Positions 34,486 through 43,324 of a stretch of 64,000 nt of DNA are shown piece after piece (position 1 is the first letter of the stretch; every line of letters starts with the position of its first letter). The notes below the pieces were generated by a model that was given only the letters and a program-made list of their open reading frames with translations, did no database searches and was not told where the DNA came from. Source of the stretch: an uncultured Pelagibacteraceae bacterium (GTDB taxonomy: Bacteria > Pseudomonadota > Alphaproteobacteria > Pelagibacterales > Pelagibacteraceae); the NCBI GenBank assembly GCA_902601895.1, contig CACKOU010000002.1:1-64000 (forward strand), written 5' to 3'. Position numbers and translations under genes: made by a program.

Positions 34486-35571
34486 ATGGACGTTTTAAAT
34501 AAACTAAATGAGTTATTTTTATCTGTTTGGAAGCAGGGAATCCTTGGGGTAGATTTCTTTCAGATAATAGTAGGTCTTGGAATATTTGTATTATTTTTAA
34601 TATTTAGAGGTCTAATCAGCAAACTTGTAATAAAAAAATTGGAATTAATTTCAAAAAGAACAACTAATAAATTAGATGATACGTTTGTAAAATCCATGGA
34701 AGGTCCTGCCAGGTTTCTTCCAATTGTGCTCGGTGTCTTTTTTGCTAGTTACTATATGTCATTTGATAATGAGACTAGGGGTTTCATAGATAACGTTAAC
34801 AGAACTCTAATAACAATTTTAATATTTTGGATAATTCATCAAATAATTGAACCAATATCATATATTTTAAGTGGATTAGATAAAGTTCTTACAAAAGAAT
34901 TAATAGGCTGGATTATAAAGTCTCTTAAAATTTTAATTTTTATTTTAGGCGCAGCAGCTGTTCTTGAGTTATGGGGAATTAAAATTGGACCAATAATTGC
35001 AGGGTTAGGTTTATTTGGAGTAGCAGTAGCATTAGGCGCTCAGGATTTATTTAAAAATTTAATCTCCGGAATTTTAGTTTTAGTTGAAAAAAGATTTAGA
35101 ATTGGTGATTGGATTAAAGTTGAGGGAGTTATCGAAGGGGTTGTTGAGAACATTGGCTTCAGATCAACTGTTATAAGAAAATTTGATAAATCACTGGCAA
35201 TTATTCCTAATTTTCAATTTGCAGAAAATGCAGTGATTAATAACACAAGAAAAACTAACTGGGCTATTAGTTGGATAATAACTCTTCAATATGACACTAC
35301 AATTGATCAATTGAAAACAATAAGAGATGAGATTGAACATCATATAAATAAAGGTGACGATTACGACCAATCTGTAGGAGTTGCTGTAAGAATAGATAAG
35401 TTTTCAGATAGTTCGATTGATATGTATGTTAGATGTTTTACAAAAACAAATAGTTGGACTAATTATTTACAAGTAAAAGAAAATTTGGCACTTGAAATAA
35501 AAAAAATTGTTGAAGGTAAGGGAGCTGCTTTTGCATTTCCAAGTCAGTCTATTTATGTTGAAAAAAAATGA
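34486..35571 (+). CDS. MscS family mechanosensitive channel
   Basis: The 361-residue protein has N-terminal membrane helices (to about residue 185) and the MscS pore and beta-domain signature: GLGLFGVAVALGAQDLFKNLISGILVLVEKRFRIGDWIKV. The cytosolic part continues with VIPNFQFAENAVINNTR-like sequence. Such channels relieve osmotic downshock. Its stop overlaps the yggT start (ATGA). Confidence 0.94.
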   Translation: MDVLNKLNELFLSVWKQGILGVDFFQIIVGLGIFVLFLIFRGLISKLVIKKLELISKRTTNKLDDTFVKSMEGPARFLPIVLGVFFASYYMSFDNETRGFIDNVNRTLITILIFWIIHQIIEPISYILSGLDKVLTKELIGWIIKSLKILIFILGAAAVLELWGIKIGPIIAGLGLFGVAVALGAQDLFKNLISGILVLVEKRFRIGDWIKVEGVIEGVVENIGFRSTVIRKFDKSLAIIPNFQFAENAVINNTRKTNWAISWIITLQYDTTIDQLKTIRDEIEHHINKGDDYDQSVGVAVRIDKFSDSSIDMYVRCFTKTNSWTNYLQVKENLALEIKKIVEGKGAAFAFPSQSIYVEKK

Positions 35572-35858
35572 TTGCTATATTTTATTTAGCTCTTCAAATT
35601 TTAAAACTTTATTCATATGTTGTAATTGCCAATGTCGTTATAAGTTGGTTGGTCGCTTTTAATGTACTAAATACAAGCAATCGGTTTGTATATTTAATAT
35701 TAGATTTCACTTATAAAATGACAGAGCCGATTTTAATGAGAATAAGAAGATTTTTACCTAACCTTGGTGCTTTTGATATTTCTCCTATCGTACTTCTTTT
35801 GTTGATATGGTTCATAGAAATGTGTATGAAACTCTACATTGCACCACTAATATTTTAA
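35568..35858 (+). CDS. YggT family membrane protein
   Basis: The 96-residue protein has two membrane helices (YVVIANVVISWLVAFNVLN and PIVLLLLIWFIEMCMKLYI) around the loop TEPILMRIRRFLPNLGAFDISP, the core YggT motif. YggT proteins are small inner-membrane proteins, linked in some bacteria to cation tolerance or cell division. It overlaps the upstream gene and is 3 bases from folD. Confidence 0.93.
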   Translation: MIAIFYLALQILKLYSYVVIANVVISWLVAFNVLNTSNRFVYLILDFTYKMTEPILMRIRRFLPNLGAFDISPIVLLLLIWFIEMCMKLYIAPLIF

Positions 35859-35861
35859 TAA

Positions 35862-36707
35862 ATGATTTTAATTGATGGAAAAAAAGCTGCTGCTGATTTA
35901 AGAGAAGAGCTCAAAAAAGAAGTCTTATTTTTAAAAGATAAGCACAATAAAGTACCAGGTTTAACAGTCATATTGATTGGTGATTTAGCACCTAGTCAAA
36001 TTTATGTTAGAAATAAAGAGAAATCTGCCAATGAAGTAGGTCTTAAATCAGAGGTGATTAGATACCCTGACAGTGTTGAAGAAAGTGAAGTTTTAAAAAA
36101 AATCGATGAACTTAATAAAGATGATTCTATTTCAGGAATTTTAGTTCAGCTCCCACTCCCTAAACATATTGATAAACAAAAAGTTATAGAGGCAATTATG
36201 CCAGAGAAAGATGTAGATGGATTTCATCCCATGAATGTTGGTAATCTGTCGTCAGGTTATGAAAGTTCTATTCCATGCACTCCTTTAGGTTGTTATTTAT
36301 TAATAAAAAATATTGAACCAAACCTTAATGGAAAAAAGGCTGTAATTGTTGGAAGATCAAATTTAAATGGTAAGCCAATGACACAGTTGTTGTTGAAAGA
36401 AAATTGCACAGTTACAATAACTCATTCAAAAACAAATGATCTTAAAGGTGAATGTCTAAAAGGAGACATTATAGTTGCTGCAGTTGGTATTCCTGAGCTT
36501 GTAAAAGGTGATTGGGTAAAAAAAGATGCAATTGTGATTGATGTTGGAATAAATAAAACTGAAAACGGTTTAGTTGGCGATGTTGCATTTGATGAAGTAT
36601 CAAAGGTTGCAAAAGCTTTAACTCCAGTTCCAGGTGGAGTTGGACCTATGACTATTGCATGTTTGCTTAAAAATACAATCGAGTGCTTTAAAAGAGCGAA
36701 TAAATAA
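35862..36707 (+). CDS. folD: Bifunctional methylene-THF dehydrogenase/cyclohydrolase
   Basis: The 281-residue protein has the catalytic Lys region YVRNKEKSANEVGL, GILVQLPLPKHI, PEKDVDGFHPMN, the nucleotide-binding GRSNLNGKPMTQLLLKENCTV and PVPGGVGPMTIA. It supplies 10-formyl-THF for purine synthesis, linking it to purH. It converges with the ABC permease with 6 bases between. Confidence 0.98.
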   Translation: MILIDGKKAAADLREELKKEVLFLKDKHNKVPGLTVILIGDLAPSQIYVRNKEKSANEVGLKSEVIRYPDSVEESEVLKKIDELNKDDSISGILVQLPLPKHIDKQKVIEAIMPEKDVDGFHPMNVGNLSSGYESSIPCTPLGCYLLIKNIEPNLNGKKAVIVGRSNLNGKPMTQLLLKENCTVTITHSKTNDLKGECLKGDIIVAAVGIPELVKGDWVKKDAIVIDVGINKTENGLVGDVAFDEVSKVAKALTPVPGGVGPMTIACLLKNTIECFKRANK

Positions 36708-36713
36708 AATATA

Positions 36714-39251
36714 CTATTGATTTCTTATTAATGGATAAACTTTAGGACTTAAGTATTTAAGATTAGTTAGCATAATTAAAATTAAGGTCACAATTCCTAT
36801 AGAGGCACCAAGGTAAATTAAAACTTTAAAATCAAATTGCCAAACTAATTCAAAAATATTCTCCATAATAAATTTTGATCCTATTACTGCAAAAAAAATT
36901 GCAATTAATATTACCGACGTAAAAATAATTATAAATTCTATCAAAGACGAAAATATAATTTCTTTTTTTGAAAAACCTAAAATTTTAAATACAAGATTTT
37001 GGTACTCTTTTACTTTTCCTTGGACCATTATAGCACTTGAGATAACAATCAATCCAATTACAATTGTTACACCAGAAATTAGGGTTACAGCTATGAAAAC
37101 TTTATTCAAAACTGATGTTACTTTGTTTAAGTAATCAGCAATTTTTATCATAGACAAACTCGGTAATACTTCTAACATTTTGATTTCATCAAAATTATCT
37201 GGATTTTTAAACTTAGCAGTTGCTAAATATTCATGAGGAATTTTTTTTGCAAATTGTGGATTAAATAACATGGCAAAATTAATACTTAGATCACGATAAT
37301 CAACTTCTCTAAAATTAACTATTTCTCCATCAATTTCTCGGCCATAAATGTTTAAAGTAAAAATATCTCCCAACTCAATATTAAAATCTTTAGCCACTTT
37401 TGCATCAAGTGATATCTGAAGTTGGTTAGGTTTAGATAAATCCCACCATTCTCCTTTTAAAATTGGGTTGTCTTTAGGTATATTTTCAACCCAAGAAGAT
37501 CTTCTTTCACTTCCAATTACCCAATAACTATCATTATCTGGTTTAATATAACTATTTGGATTGACACCATTAATTTTTACTATTCCGGAAGAAACCATAG
37601 GCACTATTTCAATATTCGCATCAGGGTTCATTTTGTAAACACCTTGTTCAAATTTTTTCTTTTCACCTTTTTGAATTCCAACAAAAAAATAATCAGGTGC
37701 AATATCTGGAATAGATCTTGCAATTTCTCTTTTAAAATTTGTTCCAACTAAAGCTAAAGTTAATAATAAAGTTACACCTAAGCCTAAAGACATAATTGTG
37801 ATAGGAGTGATACTTTTTGTTTGAGTTATATTTTTTATTGATACTTTTAAAGAGATATTTGAAATAAAATTAAATTTTTTCAGTAAATAAATTATAATTT
37901 TCGAAAGTAAAAAAAATACAATTAGACATACAAAAAAAGCAAGAAAATAACCCAAGCTATAAGAGGGTCTTTCAGATCCTAGTGTAAACAATAAAACTAA
38001 AAACGATAACAAGATCAAACTCAAAATAACAGACTTTTTTGAGTAATAAAATTGTAGATTTTGGAATACATTTCTAAATAGGTTTGATGCTTTAACTTGA
38101 TCAATTGAACTTATTGTTGGTATTGAAAAAATTATAAGAACTAACAAACCCACAATAAATATTTTTATAAAATTAATTAAAGAGAATTTTGGATAAATAT
38201 TTAATCCCAACCCATCAGATAAATATCTATCAGCAATTGGTACAATTAAAAAACTTGAGCAATAAGAAATTACAGTAATAATAAATAATAATATTAATAA
38301 TTGAAGATAATAAAGTGTTTTTATATTCCCTGAATAAAATCCTACAGCTTTTCTTACAGCTATAGACATATTATTCTGGTTTATAAATGATAACAATGTA
38401 TTAGCGATACCTATTCCAGCAATTAACATTGCACTAATTGAAACTAAAGAAAGAAATTGGGAAAAATTATTAATTATTCTTTTTAAGCCACTTGCTGAAT
38501 TTTCTGGAAATCTAAGTTTTACTTTTTGGTCATCTTTAAAAATATCTTTGATCTTACTTTCTATTTTTTCTGGATCATCACTTGGCTTAAACCTTACTTT
38601 ATATTCATAATTTAAGAAACTACCTATTCCATTTAGTTTTAGTATCTCTAAAGTTTGTTTTCCTGCTAATGCCCAATCTCCAAAAGCTACAAACCCACTG
38701 ACATCAGGTACAGATTTTATAATTCCAACAACTATGAAACTTTGATCTTGTACCTTAACTTTGTCATTTATTTTTATCTTTAAAGTTTTTGATAAACTTT
38801 CATTAATCAAAATTGTCTTGGGTTCCTTTTGCATTCTTTCATAAGCATCTTCTGGCTCATAAACAACTTCACCGTATAACGGATATTTTTCATCAACTGT
38901 TTTAATTCTTGTAAATAATGATTTATTTTTTTCTCTACCTATCGTAGAAAGCATTGTACTGAACTCTATCATTTGTGAGACAGTTGAAAATTCCTTTACT
39001 TTATCGACTAAATTAAGATCGCCCTGATTACGGTTATAATCGATTTCGAGATCTCCACCCAAAAGAACTTTTGCATTATCATTAAGTTCTTTATTTAAAC
39101 CATCTTCGATTGTAAAGATGGCACTTAAAATAAAAAGACTTATAAACAGTGTTAGAATAATACTTGAAATTTTTTTATAATTTCTGCTTAAATCCTTTAA
39201 AGCATATTTGAATATTAAACTAAACTCCGAAGGATTATTTAATTTTTCCAT
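36714..39251 (-). CDS. FtsX-like ABC transporter permease (YbbP type)
   Basis: The 845-residue protein has an N-terminal helix, a large periplasmic (MacB-core-like) domain, then a block of three membrane helices (about residues 265-380), another region of helices, a second large external domain and three final helices. That is the double-FtsX layout of YbbP-type permeases. With the adjacent ATPase and tesA on the other strand it matches the ybbA-ybbP/tesA arrangement of Proteobacteria. The exported substrate is unknown. The start overlaps the ATPase gene by 17 bases. Confidence 0.92.
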   Translation of the reverse strand: MEKLNNPSEFSLIFKYALKDLSRNYKKISSIILTLFISLFILSAIFTIEDGLNKELNDNAKVLLGGDLEIDYNRNQGDLNLVDKVKEFSTVSQMIEFSTMLSTIGREKNKSLFTRIKTVDEKYPLYGEVVYEPEDAYERMQKEPKTILINESLSKTLKIKINDKVKVQDQSFIVVGIIKSVPDVSGFVAFGDWALAGKQTLEILKLNGIGSFLNYEYKVRFKPSDDPEKIESKIKDIFKDDQKVKLRFPENSASGLKRIINNFSQFLSLVSISAMLIAGIGIANTLLSFINQNNMSIAVRKAVGFYSGNIKTLYYLQLLILLFIITVISYCSSFLIVPIADRYLSDGLGLNIYPKFSLINFIKIFIVGLLVLIIFSIPTISSIDQVKASNLFRNVFQNLQFYYSKKSVILSLILLSFLVLLFTLGSERPSYSLGYFLAFFVCLIVFFLLSKIIIYLLKKFNFISNISLKVSIKNITQTKSITPITIMSLGLGVTLLLTLALVGTNFKREIARSIPDIAPDYFFVGIQKGEKKKFEQGVYKMNPDANIEIVPMVSSGIVKINGVNPNSYIKPDNDSYWVIGSERRSSWVENIPKDNPILKGEWWDLSKPNQLQISLDAKVAKDFNIELGDIFTLNIYGREIDGEIVNFREVDYRDLSINFAMLFNPQFAKKIPHEYLATAKFKNPDNFDEIKMLEVLPSLSMIKIADYLNKVTSVLNKVFIAVTLISGVTIVIGLIVISSAIMVQGKVKEYQNLVFKILGFSKKEIIFSSLIEFIIIFTSVILIAIFFAVIGSKFIMENIFELVWQFDFKVLIYLGASIGIVTLILIMLTNLKYLSPKVYPLIRNQ

Positions 39252-39900
39252 CTTTGATTTTAATTTTTCGTTTTGCTTTGTCTGCTAATTTTGGATCATG
39301 TGTCACCATTATTAAAGAAGACCCCTCTTCTTTGACGTATTTAAATAAAATCTCAGATATCATTATTGAGTTTTCGGTATCCAGGTTACCAGTTGGTTCA
39401 TCAGCTAAAATCAAATCTGGTTTCATCGCAATCGCTCTTGCAATTGCCACACGTTGTTGTTCTCCACCAGATAATTGACTTGGAAGATTATTAAATCTAT
39501 GTTTAAGACCAAATCGATCTAACAAAATTTTTGCTTCTTTCTCAGGATTTTTAAATTCATTGAGTTCAAGTGTTAAAGCTACATTTTCAACAGCTGTATA
39601 ATTAGGAATTAAATAGAAAGACTGAAATATAATTCCTATACCCTGCTTTCTTATTTCAGAAACTTCGTCTTCGTTAAGATTTGTTATTTCTTTTTCTTGA
39701 AATATAATTTTCCCTGAAGTTGGTCGTTCTAGTCCACCAATTAACATGATTAAGCTTGTTTTTCCTGATCCACTTTCTCCAATTATAGAAATTGTCTCTT
39801 TTTTTTTTACAATTAAATCAATATTTCTTAAAACACTTATATTCTTTTCACCAGTTTGGTATTTGAGATTTATTTTTTTTAATTTAAGAATTGTACTCAT
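39235..39900 (-). CDS. ABC transporter ATPase (YbbA/LolD type)
   Basis: The 221-residue protein has Walker A (IGESGSGKTSL), the Q-loop (GIGIIFQSF), the signature LSGGEQQRVAIARA, Walker B (DLILADEPTGNLD) and the H-loop (MVTHDPKLA). It powers the FtsX-like permease. I chose the ATG at 39900, which overlaps the divergent tesA start, over an upstream in-frame start lying within tesA. Confidence 0.95.
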   Translation of the reverse strand: MSTILKLKKINLKYQTGEKNISVLRNIDLIVKKKETISIIGESGSGKTSLIMLIGGLERPTSGKIIFQEKEITNLNEDEVSEIRKQGIGIIFQSFYLIPNYTAVENVALTLELNEFKNPEKEAKILLDRFGLKHRFNNLPSQLSGGEQQRVAIARAIAMKPDLILADEPTGNLDTENSIMISEILFKYVKEEGSSLIMVTHDPKLADKAKRKIKIKDGKIK

Positions 39901-40507
39901 GAACAAAAGTTTATTTATAAAAATTTTGTTATTCTTTCTAGTGCACATAAATGCAAGTGCAATAGAAAAGGTACTATTATTTGGAGATAGTTTGATGGCT
40001 GGTTATGGATTATCAAAAGAATACCACTTATCCTCAGTTTTAGAAAATAATTTTAAAAAGGATGGATTAGATATTAAAGTTCTTAATGGTAGTGTGTCAG
40101 GAAGTACTTCCTCAGGTGGGGTAAACCGAGCAGAGTGGACATTATCGGAGCCTGGCATAGATTTTATAATATTAGGATTAGGTGCAAATGATATGCTCAG
40201 GGGAATAAATCCCTCAGAAACAAAAAAAAATCTAGAGAAAATCATTTTAATTGCAAAGAAAAAAAATATTGAAATAATTTTAGCTGGGATGATAGCTCCA
40301 ACAACACACGGACTAAATTATAAAAAAAAATTTGATAAAATTTACCCAGATTTATCAATTGAATATAATTTACAACTTATACCTTTTTTATTGAAAGGTG
40401 TTGCAATGAAACCAAAGTTTAATTTAAGCGACGGTATACATCCAAACAAAGAAGGCACAAAAATAATTAGTAATACAATAAGAAAAATTATTTTAAAGAA
40501 TTTATAA
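39899..40507 (+). CDS. tesA: TesA-like GDSL/SGNH esterase
   Basis: The 202-residue protein has a signal peptide (MNKSLFIKILLFFLVHINASA) and the SGNH blocks in order: LLFGDSLMAGYG (Ser), SGSTSSGGVNR (Gly), LGLGANDMLRG (Asn), and DGIHPNKEG (Asp/His). It is a periplasmic lysophospholipase/thioesterase. The start is chosen because it gives the complete signal peptide. The start codon shares ATG/CAT bases with the divergent ABC ATPase. Confidence 0.95.
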   Translation: MNKSLFIKILLFFLVHINASAIEKVLLFGDSLMAGYGLSKEYHLSSVLENNFKKDGLDIKVLNGSVSGSTSSGGVNRAEWTLSEPGIDFIILGLGANDMLRGINPSETKKNLEKIILIAKKKNIEIILAGMIAPTTHGLNYKKKFDKIYPDLSIEYNLQLIPFLLKGVAMKPKFNLSDGIHPNKEGTKIISNTIRKIILKNL

Positions 40508-40526
40508 TAATGAATTGTAGAAAATA

Positions 40527-41528
40527 ATGAAAAAAAAATATCATAATTTAAATAATGGAAAATTTCAAAATCCTGAAGGATCGAAAGCAATAGATATAAA
40601 TTTCAATTGGTCATTCAAAGTTTTTAATCAAGAGAAAAAAAAACTGGATATGAATTTCCCAGAAGGCAATATTGTAAAAAAAGAAAAGGTATTATCTGAT
40701 TTAAAGAATCTTCATAAAGAGGATTATGTTGCTTGGATAGGTCATGCTACATTCTTAATAAAATTAGGAGAAACAATAATAATTACAGATCCAGTCTTTT
40801 CAAAAAATGCAGGACCTTTATTTTTTGGGCCAAAGAGATTTACCGAACCAGCATTAAAACTTAATGAGATACCAAGAACAGATATATTTTTATTAACCCA
40901 CAATCATTATGATCACCAAGACATGAAAACAATAATGAAGTTTCCTTATAAAGACTCCAAAGTTCTTACACCTTTAGGACTTGGAAAATATTTCAGAATT
41001 AACAGTTTCAAAGATGTAAACGAAATGGATTGGTATGATCAAATACTATTAAATAATAATTTAAATATTACATTTTTACCTTCAGTCCACTGGTCAAAAA
41101 GGAGTTTAACGGACACTAACAAAACTTTATGGGGTAGCTATTTGATTGAATACAAAGGAAAAAAAATATTATTTTCATGTGATACTGGTGTTGGAAAAAT
41201 ATATAAAGAATTGGGAGATAAGTATGGTCCAATTGATTTAACATTTATTAATATTGGCGCATATAATTTTTATCCTATGGCTTCAATTAAAGATTCTTCT
41301 GCTTACCACACTAACCCTGAAGAAGCACTTGGACTTGCTAAAGATTTAAAAAGTAAAAAAGTAATTGGAATGCATTGGGGAACTTTTGTTTTATCACTTG
41401 AACCAATATTAGATCCACCTTTAAGATTTAAGCAAAATGCAGAAAAATTTGGATTTAAAAAAGATGATGCAATTATTTTTAAAATTGGTGAGTTTAAATT
41501 ATTTAAAGAACTTTTTGATACTAACTAG
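40527..41528 (+). CDS. MBL-fold hydrolase, NAPE-PLD/UlaG-like
   Basis: The 333-residue protein has a metallo-beta-lactamase fold: WIGHATFLIKLGETIIITDP, then the metal motif LLTHNHYDHQD (HxHxDH), a His in PSVHWSKRSL, Asp in LFSCDTGVG and a final IGMHWGTF. The arrangement (WIGHAT, FGPKRF) is that of the NAPE-hydrolysing phospholipase D-like group, which cleaves phosphodiesters. The substrate in bacteria is unknown. It overlaps the sugar dehydrogenase gene by 8 bases, tail to tail. Confidence 0.9.
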   Translation: MKKKYHNLNNGKFQNPEGSKAIDINFNWSFKVFNQEKKKLDMNFPEGNIVKKEKVLSDLKNLHKEDYVAWIGHATFLIKLGETIIITDPVFSKNAGPLFFGPKRFTEPALKLNEIPRTDIFLLTHNHYDHQDMKTIMKFPYKDSKVLTPLGLGKYFRINSFKDVNEMDWYDQILLNNNLNITFLPSVHWSKRSLTDTNKTLWGSYLIEYKGKKILFSCDTGVGKIYKELGDKYGPIDLTFINIGAYNFYPMASIKDSSAYHTNPEEALGLAKDLKSKKVIGMHWGTFVLSLEPILDPPLRFKQNAEKFGFKKDDAIIFKIGEFKLFKELFDTN

Positions 41529-42585
41529 AATTTTCCATCAACCACAATCCATCTTGATTTAAAAAATATAGTTTACCATTTATAGGATGAATTTGTATGT
41601 CTCTTATTCTTCCAATTTTATCTTTAAATATTATTTCCTCTTTTACCTCTGATAAATCATTAAACTCTAATTTTCTTAAAGACTTATCTTTAAGAGATGT
41701 AATTAATGCATGACCATTCCACTCTTTAAATTCATTCCCTTTGTAAATTGTGATTGCACTTGTGGCTATAGATGGAACCCAATATTGAATGGCTTTTGTA
41801 AAGCCAGGTTTCCATTTTGGCCCTATTGGTATACCTGAATAATTTGTGCCACCCCATCCAAGAATTTTCCAACCATAATTTTCACCTTTCTTTGCTTCAC
41901 CAAACCAATCGCCTCCTTTTGCACCATGATTGCTCATATAAATTTTTCCATCAAAAGGTGATAAAGTTAAACCTTGAGGATTTCTTACACCAATTTGATA
42001 TATTTCAGGTAGCCAATCAGATTTCCCCTCAAAACGAGGATTGTCTTTTGGAATGCCACCATCTAGATAAATTCTAATTATACTTCCTGGATGTTTATTT
42101 CCATCTTGAGCAATCATTCCCCCACCTCTTTCACCCGCAGAAGCAAATAAATATTTGTCTTTAATTACCAGTCTTGAACCAAAATGATAAGGTGAGTCAA
42201 TTGGTGGATTGGCTTGAAAAATATTTTTAAAATTTAATTTGTTTTTATTAAATTTTGCACGTGCAATTGAAGTACTGGTCTTCCAATTATTTCTATTTTC
42301 TGTGTATGAGATGTAAATATAATCTTCATGATACAGAATATCCAATAATCCTCCCTGTCCATATTCTACAAAATTTAAGTTATGACCAATTTCATTTATC
42401 TCTTTTGTAGAAATATTAACAAATTTTATTTTACCACCTTTTTCGGTAACAATCATTTCATCATCATTAACGAATGACGAACCCCAAGGTGCTTCTAATT
42501 CAATAATTTTATTAAAGTTAAAATTTTTACTAAATGAATTAGTTGAGAATAATATTAAGTATAAAAGAAATAATAATTTCTTCAC
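41521..42585 (-). CDS. PQQ-dependent soluble sugar dehydrogenase (YliI-like)
   Basis: The protein has a signal peptide (KKLLFLLYLILFSTNSFS) and a six-bladed propeller with PQQ-glucose-dehydrogenase features: YGQGGLLDILYHEDYIYISY, GERGGGMIAQDGNKHPGSIIR, GVRNPQGLTLSPFDGKIYMSNHGAKGGDW and ENYGWKILGWGG. It would oxidise an aldose in the periplasm. I start it at the GTG one base after the SDR stop, which yields a clean signal peptide; an upstream ATG lies in the SDR gene. PQQ synthesis genes are not in the window. Confidence 0.9.
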   Translation of the reverse strand: MKKLLFLLYLILFSTNSFSKNFNFNKIIELEAPWGSSFVNDDEMIVTEKGGKIKFVNISTKEINEIGHNLNFVEYGQGGLLDILYHEDYIYISYTENRNNWKTSTSIARAKFNKNKLNFKNIFQANPPIDSPYHFGSRLVIKDKYLFASAGERGGGMIAQDGNKHPGSIIRIYLDGGIPKDNPRFEGKSDWLPEIYQIGVRNPQGLTLSPFDGKIYMSNHGAKGGDWFGEAKKGENYGWKILGWGGTNYSGIPIGPKWKPGFTKAIQYWVPSIATSAITIYKGNEFKEWNGHALITSLKDKSLRKLEFNDLSEVKEEIIFKDKIGRIRDIQIHPINGKLYFLNQDGLWLMENSS

Positions 42586-42586
42586 T

Positions 42587-43297
42587 CTATGAAAGTTTTG
42601 ATCTACCACCATCGACAGCAATAATTTGTCCTGTAACCCAAGAACTGTCTTCAGTTATTAAAAATTTTGCAAGTGAAGCTGAGTCTTTACCTTCTCCAAG
42701 TCTCTTTAATGGATGAGCTTTTGCGATACCATCAGCTAAAACTTTATTTTTAAGCATCGGTTCTGCAATTTTTGAATTAGTTAAACTTGGTGCAATGCAA
42801 TTTACTCTTATATTTGGAGCAAATTCTGCTGCTAAAGAAACAGTTAATCCTTCAACAGCTGCTTTAGTTGAAGCTATAATTGCATGATTTGTAAAACCTC
42901 TTTGAGCAGCTACAGTTGAAAACAAAACAATCGATCCCTTATTTTTCTTTAAACTTTCTTGATAACCTTTAATTAAATCTACTGCAGAATATAAATTTAG
43001 TTTCATGCATTTTGTAAAATCTTGTTCTGAAACCATTCTCAAAGGTTTTAAATCAATTGAACCAACGCAATAAGCTACACCTTTGATATCATTTATTTCG
43101 GACTTAATTTTTTCAACAAAACCATTTTCTAAAACATCAGAAACTGTATATTTACAATTTAGTTTTTCAGATAAAGATTTTGTTCTTTCTTCATCCCTAC
43201 CAACTAAATGTACTTCTTTGCCGGCTGCATATAACTGTTCGGCTAAATTAGAACCGATAGATCCTGTCGCACCTACTACTAAATATTTTTCTGACAT
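42587..43297 (-). CDS. SDR-fold protein lacking the catalytic Tyr
   Basis: The 236-residue protein has the Rossmann motif VVGATGSIGSNLA, Ser in VLFSTVAAQRG and the end TGQIIAVDGG. At the catalytic Y-x-x-x-K site it reads IIASTKAAVEG, so Lys is kept but Tyr is replaced by Ile. Loss of Tyr argues against normal dehydrogenase chemistry. I recall similar Tyr-lacking SDR proteins beside photolyase-like genes, and here the photolyase-related gene is divergent with 27 bases between. The true role is unknown. Confidence 0.88.
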   Translation of the reverse strand: MSEKYLVVGATGSIGSNLAEQLYAAGKEVHLVGRDEERTKSLSEKLNCKYTVSDVLENGFVEKIKSEINDIKGVAYCVGSIDLKPLRMVSEQDFTKCMKLNLYSAVDLIKGYQESLKKNKGSIVLFSTVAAQRGFTNHAIIASTKAAVEGLTVSLAAEFAPNIRVNCIAPSLTNSKIAEPMLKNKVLADGIAKAHPLKRLGEGKDSASLAKFLITEDSSWVTGQIIAVDGGRSKLS

Positions 43298-43324
43298 AAA
43301 TTTTTAAAGAGTTATATATAGTTA

